Source of the DNA: Albibacillus kandeliae
GTDB lineage: Bacteria > Pseudomonadota > Alphaproteobacteria > Rhodobacterales > Rhodobacteraceae
Length of the DNA stretch: 60,035 nt
Assembly (NCBI RefSeq): GCF_003116585.1
Contig: NZ_QEHM01000017.1
Coordinates: 1-60,035 of the forward strand
Direction of reading: 5' to 3'
Shown here: piece by piece, positions 44,214-52,678 of the stretch
Position numbering within the stretch: the first letter of the stretch is position 1
Layout: the number at the start of each line of letters is the position of its first letter
Program-made: the position numbers and the translations under genes
The notes under the pieces: generated by a model
Databases searched by the model: none
What the model was told of the DNA's origin: nothing
Seen by the model: only the letters and a program-made list of their open reading frames with translations

Positions 44214-45302
44214 TTACCTGTCGAACACGATCACGTTGCGTTTGGCCGCGCCACCAAGGGTGTCGGCAATCGCCTCGTTGATCTGGTCCAGGCTCCAGCG
44301 GCCCGAGATCAGCTCGTCCAGCTTCAGCCGGCCCTGCTGGTAGAGGTCGATGATCCACGGGATGTCCCGCTTGATCACCACGTTGCCCATCTTGGACCCG
44401 ACAAAGCCCTGACCAACGTCGGCCATGAACAGGGGCGAGAACTTGGACATCTGGTCGCCGTGCGGCATGCCCACCATCACCACGTTGCCGCTGTTGGCCA
44501 GGTAACGCGGGGCCTGATCATAGACCTGCGCGACCCCCACCGTCACCATGACCACGTCGGCGCCGCGGCCGAGAATCTTCTTCACCGCGCTCCACGGCTT
44601 CGGGTCCTTGGCCGAAACCACGTCGGTCGCGCCGAACTCTTTCGCGACCTCCAGCTTCTCGTCCATTAGGTCGACCGCAACGATCCGGCGCGCGCCCGCG
44701 ACAAGCGCCCCCTGGATGGCGTTCAGCCCCACGCCGCCCGCACCGATCACCACCACGTCCTGTCCGACACGAATGTTCGAGGCGTTCACCGCCGCGCCAA
44801 CGCCGGTGATCACGCCGCAGGAGATCAGCGAAGCGACGTCCTTGCCGATCTCGTGGGGGATCACCACGACCTGGCTCTGGTCGATCACCACCTTCTCGGC
44901 AAACGCCCCGCAGGCCATCGCCTGCAGGATCTTGCCCCCGTCCTTCGTCTTCAGCGCGAGGTCGGTGTCATCGTAATGCGTTTCGCAGGTGGTCAGGTGA
45001 CCGGAGTAGCACGAGGTGCAGTGACCGCAGGCCCGCACCAGCGTGACGCAGACACTGTCGCCCACCTTGATCCCCTGCACGTTGTCTCCAACCGCAGTGA
45101 CCCGCCCTGCCGCCTCGTGCCCGTAGACCGCCGGCAGATGGCCGCCGAACCCGCCCTGCGCAAAGGAAATGTCCGAGTGGCAGATCGCCACGGCATCAAC
45201 CTCGACCTCGACCTGCCCGGTCGCGGGTGCGGCCAGCAGGACCTCTTCGATCACCAGCGGCTTGTTGAATTCGTGACAGACGGCTGCGCGGATGGTTTGC
45301 AT
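44214..45302 (-). CDS. Zinc-dependent alcohol dehydrogenase
   Basis: A 362-residue medium-chain dehydrogenase. The start is the ATG at 45300-45302 (MQTIRAAVCHEFNKPLVIEE). The catalytic zinc ligands C41 and H62-E63 (GHEAAG) and the structural zinc cysteines C92, C95, C98 and C106 are present, as is the NAD-binding GAGGVGLNAIQGA. The overall pattern is that of class III/benzyl- or aryl-type dehydrogenases; the real substrate is unknown. It lies upstream of trmB and 85 bases downstream of the pca operon's last gene on the same strand, so it may be co-transcribed with it. Confidence 0.87.
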   Translation of the reverse strand: MQTIRAAVCHEFNKPLVIEEVLLAAPATGQVEVEVDAVAICHSDISFAQGGFGGHLPAVYGHEAAGRVTAVGDNVQGIKVGDSVCVTLVRACGHCTSCYSGHLTTCETHYDDTDLALKTKDGGKILQAMACGAFAEKVVIDQSQVVVIPHEIGKDVASLISCGVITGVGAAVNASNIRVGQDVVVIGAGGVGLNAIQGALVAGARRIVAVDLMDEKLEVAKEFGATDVVSAKDPKPWSAVKKILGRGADVVMVTVGVAQVYDQAPRYLANSGNVVMVGMPHGDQMSKFSPLFMADVGQGFVGSKMGNVVIKRDIPWIIDLYQQGRLKLDELISGRWSLDQINEAIADTLGGAAKRNVIVFDR

Positions 45303-45387
45303 GGGCGGAACTCCTCTCTCTATACGGCGGCACGTTAGCGGGATGCGGGGGCGACGCAAGCGTGAAACATCATTTCGCAGAGCGGAT

Positions 45388-46587
45388 TCACACCTCTGAA
45401 ACTTTGACCCTGACGAACAGCAGCAGAGCGGCTGCCAGCAGGATCGCGGCCAGCACGAAAGGGGCCGAGGGCAGGTAGACGGCCGTTCCCGGCGCGGTGA
45501 AGACCGCAAAGACCGAGGTCATCGCCAGCGGCGACAGGATGGTCGCCAGCGCATTGGCGCTCGACAGGACGCCCTGCAACTCGCCCTGGGCATCGTCGCC
45601 CACCCGCGCCGACATGATCCCCTGCAGCGCCGGGTGAACCAGCGCGCCCAGCGCGGCGACCGGGATCAGCGCCATCGCCAGCGCGCCCTGCGTGACAATA
45701 ACCAGCAGCAGGCAGGCGAGAATGTCGAAGGCCAGCCCCCAGATCACCGTGCGCCGCTGTCCGAGGCGCCGCAGCATCACCCGGATCAGCACCACCTGCA
45801 CCAGCGCCGAACTGAGCCCGTAGACCGCCAGCGAGATGCCGACCACCTGCGGCGACCAGCCAAACCGCGCCTGGGTGAAGTAGGCCCAGATCGCCGGGTA
45901 GACGTAGAGCCCGACCGAGTAGAAGAAATACACCAGCACCAGCGCCCGCACGCCCGGCAGGTGGCCCAGTTGGCGCACTGCCCCAAAGGGATTCGCGCGC
46001 CGCCACTCAAAGGCCCGGCGCGTCCGATCGGTCACCGTTTCGCGCAGCACGAAGGCCCCGAAGACCAGGTTCACCGCCGTCAGCCCCGCCGCCGCATAGA
46101 AGGGCGCGCGGGTGCCGTACTCGCCCAGCATCCCGCCGATCAGGGGCCCCAGCACGAACCCAACACCAAACCCCGCGCCGATCAAACCGAAGTTCGCCGC
46201 TTTCTCGCCGGGCCGCGAGATGTCGGCCATGTAGGCCCCCGCCGTCGCATGGGTGGCCGCCGTGATGCCACCGATGATCCGGCCCAGCAGCAACAGCCAG
46301 ACGGTCCCGGCCACCGCCATCAGCAGGTAGTCCAGCACCATGAAGAAGAGCGAGGTCAGCAGCACGGGGCGGCGGCCATAGCGGTCCGACAGGCTGCCGA
46401 TCAGCGGACTCATTGCGAACTGCATCACCGCAAAGGAACTGGCGAGGATGCCACCCCAGAAGGCCGCGTCCGACAGGGTTCCGCCGCGCACCTCGCGGAT
46501 CAGGTCGGGCATGATCGGCATGATCAGCCCGATCCCCATCGCATCCAGCACGACCGTTACGACGATGAACAGGACTGGCAGGCGCAC
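45388..46587 (-). CDS. TetA-like MFS transporter at the end of the pca operon
   Basis: A 399-residue, 12-helix transporter of the TCR/Tet branch of MFS. Typical motifs are GSLSDRYGRRPVLL after helix 2, GRIIGGITAATHATAGAYMAD in helix 4-5 and FGVGFVLGPLIGG. It starts 27 bases after pcaB stops. The subfamily exports tetracycline in resistance plasmids, but many chromosomal members carry other compounds; its location suggests an aromatic acid, a methyl ester or a toxic intermediate. No resistance phenotype can be claimed. Confidence 0.84.
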   Translation of the reverse strand: MRLPVLFIVVTVVLDAMGIGLIMPIMPDLIREVRGGTLSDAAFWGGILASSFAVMQFAMSPLIGSLSDRYGRRPVLLTSLFFMVLDYLLMAVAGTVWLLLLGRIIGGITAATHATAGAYMADISRPGEKAANFGLIGAGFGVGFVLGPLIGGMLGEYGTRAPFYAAAGLTAVNLVFGAFVLRETVTDRTRRAFEWRRANPFGAVRQLGHLPGVRALVLVYFFYSVGLYVYPAIWAYFTQARFGWSPQVVGISLAVYGLSSALVQVVLIRVMLRRLGQRRTVIWGLAFDILACLLLVIVTQGALAMALIPVAALGALVHPALQGIMSARVGDDAQGELQGVLSSANALATILSPLAMTSVFAVFTAPGTAVYLPSAPFVLAAILLAAALLLFVRVKVSEV

Positions 46588-46614
46588 GCTTTGGCTCCGC
46601 TGGTGGGGCGCAGG

Positions 46615-47958
46615 TCAGCCCGGTGTTCTGGCGCGCGCCCGAACCGCCCGGGCAAAGGCCGCCGCTTCGGCCGGAGCCTGCCCCATCTGGCAGGAGGGGT
46701 CGAACAGTTTCGCTACGTCGAGGTCCGGGAAATCCCGTGCCGCGAGCGTGCGGAGTTCTGTCCCGCTCGACAGGGCCTCCTTGCACAGGGCCTTGACCGC
46801 CGCCTGGGCCTCGGGCCGCGACATCTGCTCGGCCAGCGCGAAACTCAGCGCCTCGGCGTGGATCATGCCCAGCCCGCTGCCCAGCGCCGCCGCCATCGCG
46901 GACGGCTGGGGCACGAGCCCCTCGACCAGCTTCGCCGCGGTCCGCACCGAGGCCGCAGCCCCGAGCACCACCTGCGGCAGGCTCAGCCACTCGGTGAACC
47001 ACGCCGCGCCGTCGCGCTGGTACCGGGGCATGGCCGCCCCGTGCAGCGCGCTCAGCAGCGCCGCGCCCTGCCGGCCCAGTGCCACGAGGACCGAGGGGCC
47101 GACCGGGTTCTGTTTCTGCGGCATGGTCGAAGATCCGCCCGCGCCGCCCAGCGCCAGCTCGCCGATCCCGGTTTCCACCAGCTCGGTCGCATCCTCGCCC
47201 ATCTTGCCCAGCGCGAGGCTGACCCGCACGCACCAGTCCGCCAGCCGCAGGACCGGCGCCCGGTCTGTGTGCCAGCTGCGGCCCGGGTCGCCGAGCCCCA
47301 GCGCCTTGGCCAGCGCCGCGCGCAAGGCGGCGGCCTCCGGTCCCAGCGCTTCGGCCGTGCCCGCAGCGCCCGAAAGCGAAACCAGCAGGCAGTCGTCGCG
47401 CAGACCCTCCAGTTCGCCCAGCAACCCCAGCAGCGGCGAGCCCCATGCGGCGACCACCGCGCCGAAACTGGTCGGCGTCGCGTGCTGCCCATAGGTCCGC
47501 GCCGCCATCGGCAGCGCGCCGTGTTGCTCGGCCAGTCCAGCAAGCCGGTCCAGCACGGCGACCAAGTCCGCCTCGATCAGCGCGAGCGCCTGCCGCAGGC
47601 GCAGCATCAGCGCGCTGTCGGCGACATCCTGGCTCGTCGCGCCCCAATGCACGAACTGCGCATGTTCCGGCGCCTGCATCAGCCCGCGAAACGCCGTCAC
47701 CAGCGCGGGAACGCTTACACCGTTGCTGCCCGTCGCCTCGGCCAGACCACCGGGATCGACCTGCAATTCCATCGTCGCGCGGTGGATGGCCCGGGCGGAG
47801 AGTTCCGGGATGATCCCCATCTCGCCCTGCGCCTTGGCCAGCGCGCCCTCGACCAGCAGCATGGCCCGCACCTCGGCGCTGTCGGTGAACAGCCGACCGG
47901 CCTCGCCCGCGTTGAAGAGTTTGCCGTACAGGGCGCTGTCAAACAGGCTTGCCGCCAT
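46615..47958 (-). CDS. pcaB: 3-carboxy-cis,cis-muconate cycloisomerase
   Basis: A 447-residue fumarase/aspartase-superfamily enzyme of the protocatechuate branch of the beta-ketoadipate pathway. The start is the ATG at 47956-47958 (MAASLFDSALYG), overlapping the upstream hydrolase stop as TGATG. The superfamily signature GGSSTMPQKQNPVGP is present near residue 280. The product is 4-carboxymuconolactone, which PcaC then decarboxylates. It is the sixth gene of the seven-gene operon. Confidence 0.92.
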   Translation of the reverse strand: MAASLFDSALYGKLFNAGEAGRLFTDSAEVRAMLLVEGALAKAQGEMGIIPELSARAIHRATMELQVDPGGLAEATGSNGVSVPALVTAFRGLMQAPEHAQFVHWGATSQDVADSALMLRLRQALALIEADLVAVLDRLAGLAEQHGALPMAARTYGQHATPTSFGAVVAAWGSPLLGLLGELEGLRDDCLLVSLSGAAGTAEALGPEAAALRAALAKALGLGDPGRSWHTDRAPVLRLADWCVRVSLALGKMGEDATELVETGIGELALGGAGGSSTMPQKQNPVGPSVLVALGRQGAALLSALHGAAMPRYQRDGAAWFTEWLSLPQVVLGAAASVRTAAKLVEGLVPQPSAMAAALGSGLGMIHAEALSFALAEQMSRPEAQAAVKALCKEALSSGTELRTLAARDFPDLDVAKLFDPSCQMGQAPAEAAAFARAVRARARTPG

Positions 47959-48671
47959 CAGAGTCTCCCCGCGATCTGGTCCAGCAGCGCGGCGAGCCCC
48001 TTGGGATCCGCGAAGAAGGGTGAATGCGACGTCGGCATTTCGAACACGTGATCCTCCGGCCAGTCCTTGACCATGACCGCCTGGTACTCCGGCGGAATGG
48101 TCTGGTCCGCGGTGCAGCGGATGTAGAATTTCTCGACCCGGTCGAAATGCGAACTCAGCTCCAGCGGAGTCGCCTGCGGCAGGATCGCCTGCGGCCCCAG
48201 CCTGGGCACGGCATAGGCCACCGCCTCCTCGGGGCAATCGTTGTAGAAGAGCCCCGGCGCCATCTCCGGGTCGATGCGATAGCTGACCCCGCTGGCATCG
48301 CGCCGGACCGCCTCGACGATCGGCTGGCGCGGCGCGCGCTTGCGCATGTCGACCATCGAGAGCCCGTTTCGCGGCACGTAGGCACAGAGGTAGACGAGGG
48401 CACGCATCCCGTCCGGGTCGACCTCCGCCGCCGCGCTGATCGGGTAGCCGCCCCACGAGTGGCCGACCACCACGGTCTTCTTGTCCGACGCCGCCCTGAC
48501 GGCCGCGCCGCAGGCCAGCAGGCTCGCCTCGGCCAGTTCGGTCCCGTCGTGACCATTCCCCGGCAGGTCGATGGCGCGGACCTTGTGGCCCAGCGCCTTC
48601 AGTTCGGGGATCAGGTCACGCCAGCACCAGGACCCGTGGCAGGAGCCGTGCACCAGAAGGAACTTGGCCAT
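47958..48671 (-). CDS. Alpha/beta hydrolase of the plant methylesterase-like group in the pca operon
   Basis: A 237-residue serine hydrolase. The oxyanion-loop motif HGSCHGSWCW near the start and the nucleophile elbow GHSWGG (S72) place it with the salicylate-methylesterase/hydroxynitrile-lyase-like group; the acid and histidine lie in CTADQTIPP and PTSHSPFFADP. It is 0-1 bases from both neighbours (pcaG upstream, pcaB downstream), so it is translationally coupled. A role as esterase for an aromatic ester that feeds protocatechuate is inferred. It is not PcaD, which is present separately. Confidence 0.8.
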   Translation of the reverse strand: MAKFLLVHGSCHGSWCWRDLIPELKALGHKVRAIDLPGNGHDGTELAEASLLACGAAVRAASDKKTVVVGHSWGGYPISAAAEVDPDGMRALVYLCAYVPRNGLSMVDMRKRAPRQPIVEAVRRDASGVSYRIDPEMAPGLFYNDCPEEAVAYAVPRLGPQAILPQATPLELSSHFDRVEKFYIRCTADQTIPPEYQAVMVKDWPEDHVFEMPTSHSPFFADPKGLAALLDQIAGRL

Positions 48672-49238
48672 TCACATATCCAGGAAGATGGTTTCGCCTT
48701 CGCCCTGAAGGCGGATGTCGAAACGGTAGGTGCCATCCCCGGTCTTCTTCGCCACCAGCGTCGGGATTCGGTTCTGATGCTCGAGCCGGGTCAGCAGCGG
48801 GTCGGACGACAGGTCGTCGCCCTCGAAGTACATCCGCGTCTGCAGGCCGATGTTGATGCCGCGTGCCACGATCCAAAGGGCGATATAGGGCGCATTCGGC
48901 CCGACCGCGCCGGGCTTGACCGTCTCCAGCACCCATTCCCCGGTTTCGAGGCTCGAAGGCATCCGGCAGAACCCCTGCGCACCGGGGCCGAACCTGCCGT
49001 CCGCGCCGGGCTGCCAGGTCTCGACCAGCACGTCCCGCAGCACCGTTCCGGTCCCGTCGATCACCGAACCGGTCACCGTGATCCGCTCGCCCGGGGCCTC
49101 CGCCGGGAAGGGCTTCAGCGCGAGGTCTTCGGCATAGATGCCATGAATGCCGACAAAGTTGGGAGTGCAGCCGATATGGACATAGGGTCCGGCGGTCTGC
49201 GACGGCGTCTCGGGCAGGTAATCCAGAGGCTGTACCAT
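48672..49238 (-). CDS. pcaG: Protocatechuate 3,4-dioxygenase alpha subunit
   Basis: A 188-residue subunit of the intradiol dioxygenase that cleaves protocatechuate to 3-carboxymuconate. The start is the ATG at 49236-49238 (MVQPLDYLPETPSQTAGPYVHIG). The TAGPYVH N-terminus and the end GDGTYRFDIRLQGEGETIFLDM match PcaG; like all alpha subunits it lacks the iron ligands. It follows pcaH by 1 base and precedes the extra hydrolase by none. Confidence 0.95.
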   Translation of the reverse strand: MVQPLDYLPETPSQTAGPYVHIGCTPNFVGIHGIYAEDLALKPFPAEAPGERITVTGSVIDGTGTVLRDVLVETWQPGADGRFGPGAQGFCRMPSSLETGEWVLETVKPGAVGPNAPYIALWIVARGINIGLQTRMYFEGDDLSSDPLLTRLEHQNRIPTLVAKKTGDGTYRFDIRLQGEGETIFLDM

Positions 49239-49239
49239 C

Positions 49240-49950
49240 TTACATCCCCTCCATCTGGTTCTCGAACATGGTCTGGCGCCGACCGCGCAGCACGATGTCG
49301 AACTTGTAGGCAAGGCAATCCATCGGCATCGCCCGGTTCATGTCCAGCGGCGCGACAAGACGCTCGATGGCCGACGGGTCCGCAATCGTCCGGATGATCG
49401 GGCAGCGCGGGATCAGCGGGTCACCCTCAAAGTACATCTGGGTGATCAGCCGCTGGCCAAAGCTCGGACCGAACAGCGAAAAGTGGATGTGCATCGGGCG
49501 CCAGTCGTTGGGACCGTTCGGCCAGGGATAGGCGCCGGGCCGCACCGTCAGGAACTCGTAGCTGCCGTCGTCCGCGGTGATGGTGCGTCCGCAGCCGCCA
49601 AAGTTCGGATCCAGCGGGGCAAGGTAGCCGTCCTTCTTGTGGCGATAGCGCCCGCCCGCGTTGGCCTGCCAGACCTCGACCAGCGCGCCCGGCACCGGGC
49701 GGCCCATCTCGTCCAGCACGCGGCCATGCACGATGATCCGCTCGCCGATGGCGGGTTGACCGGTGAAGTTCACCACGAGGTTGTTGTCGAGCTTGCCCAG
49801 CAGCTCGTGACCAAAGGTCGGGCCCGAGAGCTCGGTCGGGCTTGCCGGGCCCGAGATCAGCGCCCGCGACGGGCTGCGCGCCACGCTCGACTTGTATCCC
49901 GGGGTATGGGCCGGCGGATGACCGTCCCGCTTTCTTGGCAGCAGAGTCAT
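49240..49950 (-). CDS. pcaH: Protocatechuate 3,4-dioxygenase beta subunit
   Basis: A 236-residue iron-binding subunit. The start is the ATG at 49948-49950 ([22 protein letters not shown]), overlapping the pcaC stop by 4 bases. It has [18 protein letters not shown], with a conserved tyrosine ligand, and the histidine ligands in HIHFSLFG. Together with PcaG it forms the (alpha-beta)n Fe(III) enzyme. Length is normal. Confidence 0.96.
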   Translation of the reverse strand: MTLLPRKRDGHPPAHTPGYKSSVARSPSRALISGPASPTELSGPTFGHELLGKLDNNLVVNFTGQPAIGERIIVHGRVLDEMGRPVPGALVEVWQANAGGRYRHKKDGYLAPLDPNFGGCGRTITADDGSYEFLTVRPGAYPWPNGPNDWRPMHIHFSLFGPSFGQRLITQMYFEGDPLIPRCPIIRTIADPSAIERLVAPLDMNRAMPMDCLAYKFDIVLRGRRQTMFENQMEGM

Positions 49951-50327
49951 GCGTCGCTCTCCATTTCCGCATAGGTTGCCTTGGCCAGCTTGATCGCGTG
50001 GTTGGCCTTGGGCACCCCGCAATAGATGGCTACGTGCTGGAAAACCTCCATCACGTCTTCCTTGGTTGCCCCCGTGCGCGCCGTGGCACGGATATGCATC
50101 GGAATTTCCTCGAAGTTGCCCATCGCCGCCAGCAGGGCGAGCGTCAGCATCGACCGTTCCCGGCGCGAGATCGCATCGCCGGCCCAGACGGTGCCCCATG
50201 CCCCCTCGGTGATCAGGTTCTGAAACGGCAGGTCGAAGGGCGTCTTGTTCGCCTCGGCCCGGTCGACATGCGCGTCGCCCAGCACCTCGCGGCGCACCTT
50301 CATGCCCCGGTCATGGGCCTCAGACAT
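49947..50327 (-). CDS. pcaC: 4-carboxymuconolactone decarboxylase
   Basis: A 126-residue member of the CMD/AhpD-like family. The typical segment [31 protein letters not shown], of which the AxxxxxxEIPxH core includes the conserved histidine, identifies PcaC. It removes CO2 to form beta-ketoadipate enol-lactone. It overlaps pcaD by 8 bases upstream and pcaH by 4 bases downstream. Confidence 0.95.
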   Translation of the reverse strand: MSEAHDRGMKVRREVLGDAHVDRAEANKTPFDLPFQNLITEGAWGTVWAGDAISRRERSMLTLALLAAMGNFEEIPMHIRATARTGATKEDVMEVFQHVAIYCGVPKANHAIKLAKATYAEMESDA

Positions 50328-51108
50328 GGCCGATCTCCCGGAAGAACTTGCTCAGCACCTCGGCGTATTCCGCCGGTTTCTCGACGCAGGGCAGATGGCC
50401 CGCCCCGCGGATCAGGTGGAACTGCGACCCGGGGATCAGGTCGATGGTTTCCTTCACGAGGTCCGGCGGGGTCGAGCCGTCGCGGTCGCCCGCGATCCCC
50501 AGCGCCGGCAGGCGCAGGCCGCTGGTGGGCGTGAAGAAATCGGTGCCCGAAATGGCCGCGGAACAGCCCGCGTAGCCCTCGGCGGGCTGGCGCGCCAGCA
50601 TGTTGCGCCACAGTTCCAGCTCCGGCGTGTGGCGGAACTCGGGGGCGAACCAGCGCTCCATGACACCATCCGCCATGCTCGGGATACCGTCGCGCAGCAC
50701 CGCGTTCACGCGCTCCTGCCACATCTCCGGCGTGCCGATCTTGGCCGCGGTATTGGACAGCACCACCGCCCGCACGAGGTCCAGCCGCTTGACCGCAAGG
50801 CCCTGCGCGATCATCCCGCCGATCGACAGGCCGACGAAAACGCTGTCCTTAACCCCGAGGTGATCCATCAAAAGCTCGACGTCGCGCACCAGCGAGCCCA
50901 TCGAATAGGGTGCCTTCGGCATCGACGACAGCCCGTGGCCGCGCTTGTCGTAGCGGATGAACTTCAGCCCCTTGGGCAGAAGCGGCAGAACCGGGTCCCA
51001 CAGCCGCAGGTCGGTCCCGAGCGAGTTCGCGAACACCACCGGGGCGCCGTCCGGATCGCCGTCGATCCTGTAGTGAAGCCGAACCTCTCCCAAATCAGCG
51101 ATCTGCAT
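50320..51108 (-). CDS. pcaD: 3-oxoadipate enol-lactone hydrolase
   Basis: A 262-residue alpha/beta hydrolase, first gene of the operon, opening the enol-lactone to beta-ketoadipate. It starts MQIADLGEVRLHYRIDGDPDG and has the nucleophile elbow VGLSIGG, with the histidine in GAGHLPCVEKPAEY. This order (pcaD-C-H-G) is usual in alphaproteobacteria, where the LysR-type activator pcaQ normally lies divergently upstream. Here no such gene is adjacent. The 324-base upstream region is described separately. Confidence 0.94.
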   Translation of the reverse strand: MQIADLGEVRLHYRIDGDPDGAPVVFANSLGTDLRLWDPVLPLLPKGLKFIRYDKRGHGLSSMPKAPYSMGSLVRDVELLMDHLGVKDSVFVGLSIGGMIAQGLAVKRLDLVRAVVLSNTAAKIGTPEMWQERVNAVLRDGIPSMADGVMERWFAPEFRHTPELELWRNMLARQPAEGYAGCSAAISGTDFFTPTSGLRLPALGIAGDRDGSTPPDLVKETIDLIPGSQFHLIRGAGHLPCVEKPAEYAEVLSKFFREIGHV

Positions 51109-51432
51109 CGTCCCCTCCCGTTCTGGTACTGCCGTTTCTTCTAATCATTTGGCCGCCCCGAGGTAAAGCAACGGGTTGACCGCGCAACTCGCCGCCGCCT
51201 CGAAACCGGGCACCGGGCCCTCCGACGAGGAGATCCCGGTTCCCCCGCGTTGACAAGCCCACCCATGCTACATATCCGGAAGCGGCCGAAAAATGTAAGG
51301 CCGGTTGGTTATCCCGGCCCTTGCGACCGCAAGTATTAGTCTGACCCCAGAACCCACGGCACCTCACCCCATCGCGGGGCGACGGTGCCTGATTCGTCAG
51401 CCCGGCTCCCGCGCACACCGTCAGGAGCACAC
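51109..51432. other. Divergent spacer between pcaD and the DUF2798 gene with structured leader
   Basis: The plus strand has a good promoter: TTGACA (51250-51255), 17 bases, TATCCG (51273-51278). After it come three stems: GGCCGG/CCGGCC (near 51299-51319), CTTGCG/CGCAAG (near 51321-51334) and the long GGCACC...GGTGCC stem at 51358-51389 with an inner CCCC/GGGG pair. They precede an AGGAG site and the gene at 51433. A lone ATAACC half-site (minus strand, 51307-51312), the left half of the PcaQ consensus ATAACC-N4-GGTTAA, lacks its partner. No pca promoter was recognised. Confidence 0.45.
51250..51278 (+). promoter_or_regulatory. Predicted promoter for the DUF2798 gene
   Basis: A perfect TTGACA at 51250-51255 is followed after 17 bases by TATCCG at 51273-51278 on the plus strand. 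It should start transcription near 51285 and give a leader of about 150 bases containing three hairpins. Confidence 0.5.
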
Positions 51433-51666
51433 ATGCAGAGCAAGAAACTCGTAATCCTCGCCCAGGTCTTCATCTCGGGCATGATGGCCTGTCTGATGAC
51501 CGGCTTTTTCGCCCTTATCGAATTCGGACCCACCTGGCATTGGCTGCTGGAATGGGGCCATCGCTTCGTGATCGCATGGCCGGTGGCCTTTCTGTTCTCG
51601 CTGCTCGTCGGGCCTTTCGCCTTCCGCATCGCCAGCACCCTGCTGGGGGGACGCCGCGCACCGTGA
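51433..51666 (+). CDS. DUF2798-family small membrane protein
   Basis: A 77-residue protein with two transmembrane helices (LVILAQVFISGMMACLMTGFFALI and FVIAWPVAFLFSLLVGPFAFRIA), the layout of DUF2798 proteins. The start is the ATG at 51433 with AGGAG upstream. A family function is not known. Its gene is preceded by a strong promoter and a structured leader, which is more elaborate than expected for such a small gene. Confidence 0.8.
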   Translation: MQSKKLVILAQVFISGMMACLMTGFFALIEFGPTWHWLLEWGHRFVIAWPVAFLFSLLVGPFAFRIASTLLGGRRAP

Positions 51667-51700
51667 CCGGCACCAGCGCGGCGGCCCCCGCCGCGTCGGG

Positions 51701-52678
51701 TCAGACCGCGTAGGTTTCCAGCGCCTTGGCAAAGATCTCCGCGTCGACGTTCCCGCCCGAGGCGAGGGCGATCACCGTGTCGCCTTCGACCTCGTCGCCA
51801 CGGAACAACGCGGCGGCAAGGGCCACGGCACCGCCCGGCTCCAGCACGATCTTCAGACGCATCCATGCCAGCACCATCGCGCGCAGCGCTTCTTCCTCGG
51901 TCACGGCAAGCCCCGGACCGCAGAGGCGCTGCATGATTGGAAAGGTGATGTCGCCGGGCTGCGGCGTGATGATCGCGTCGCACAGGCTGCCCGACAGCCT
52001 GTCATTGCGCTGGATCGCGCCCGACGACAGCGAGCGCTTCACGTCATCGAACCCTTCCGGCTCGACCGGACGGGCGCGGAGCCCCGGCGCATGTCCTTCC
52101 AACGCCAGCGCGACGCCCGAGGTCAGCCCGCCACCACCGCAGCAGACCAGCACATCGGCCTGCGTAATACCTTCCTCGGCGGCCTGTTCGGCAATCTCCA
52201 GCCCGGCAGTGCCCTGCCCCGCAATCACCTGCGGTTCATCGAAGGGCTTGATCAGCGTCAGCCCCCGCTCCTCGGACAGCTGCTTGCCGATTGCATCCCG
52301 ATCGCCCGTCGCCCGATCGTACAGCACCACCTCGGCACCCAGGGCGCGGGTGTTGGCGATCTTCAGCTTCGGTGCGTCCTCCGGCATGATGATGACCGCT
52401 GCAACGCCATGACCCCGCGCCGCCGCCGCCACGCCCTGCGCATGGTTGCCGCTGGAAAAGGCGATCACGCCCCGCGCCCGCACCTCCGGCTCCAGCGCCG
52501 AGAGCGCCGACCAGCCACCGCGAAACTTGAAGCTGCCGGTGTGCTGGAGGCACTCCGGCTTGACGAAGACGCGGCGCCCCGCGATCTCGTCGAGAAACGG
52601 GGAAGACAGCAGCGGCGTGCGCCGGACATGGCCTTTGAGCCGCTCGGCGGCGGCCTCGATCATTTGAAGGTTGCTCAT
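51701..52678 (-). CDS. Threonine/serine dehydratase-like PLP enzyme
   Basis: A 325-residue fold-II PLP enzyme. The PLP lysine is K51 in GSFKFRGG and the SSGNHAQG loop is present, with CGGGGLTSG later. It has no ACT regulatory domain, so it is of the catabolic TdcB/serine-racemase type and not biosynthetic IlvA. It would deaminate threonine or serine to a 2-keto acid, or racemise serine. Its start overlaps the upstream hydrolase stop as TGATG, so it is the last of a three-gene coupled unit. Confidence 0.85.
   Translation of the reverse strand: MSNLQMIEAAAERLKGHVRRTPLLSSPFLDEIAGRRVFVKPECLQHTGSFKFRGGWSALSALEPEVRARGVIAFSSGNHAQGVAAAARGHGVAAVIIMPEDAPKLKIANTRALGAEVVLYDRATGDRDAIGKQLSEERGLTLIKPFDEPQVIAGQGTAGLEIAEQAAEEGITQADVLVCCGGGGLTSGVALALEGHAPGLRARPVEPEGFDDVKRSLSSGAIQRNDRLSGSLCDAIITPQPGDITFPIMQRLCGPGLAVTEEEALRAMVLAWMRLKIVLEPGGAVALAAALFRGDEVEGDTVIALASGGNVDAEIFAKALETYAV

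Noticed and set aside
51307-51312. PcaQ half-site ATAACC (minus strand) in the pcaD upstream region
   Set aside because: Only the left half of the ATAACC-N4-GGTTAA consensus is present. The right half is replaced by GGCCTT, so a PcaQ site is not supported.
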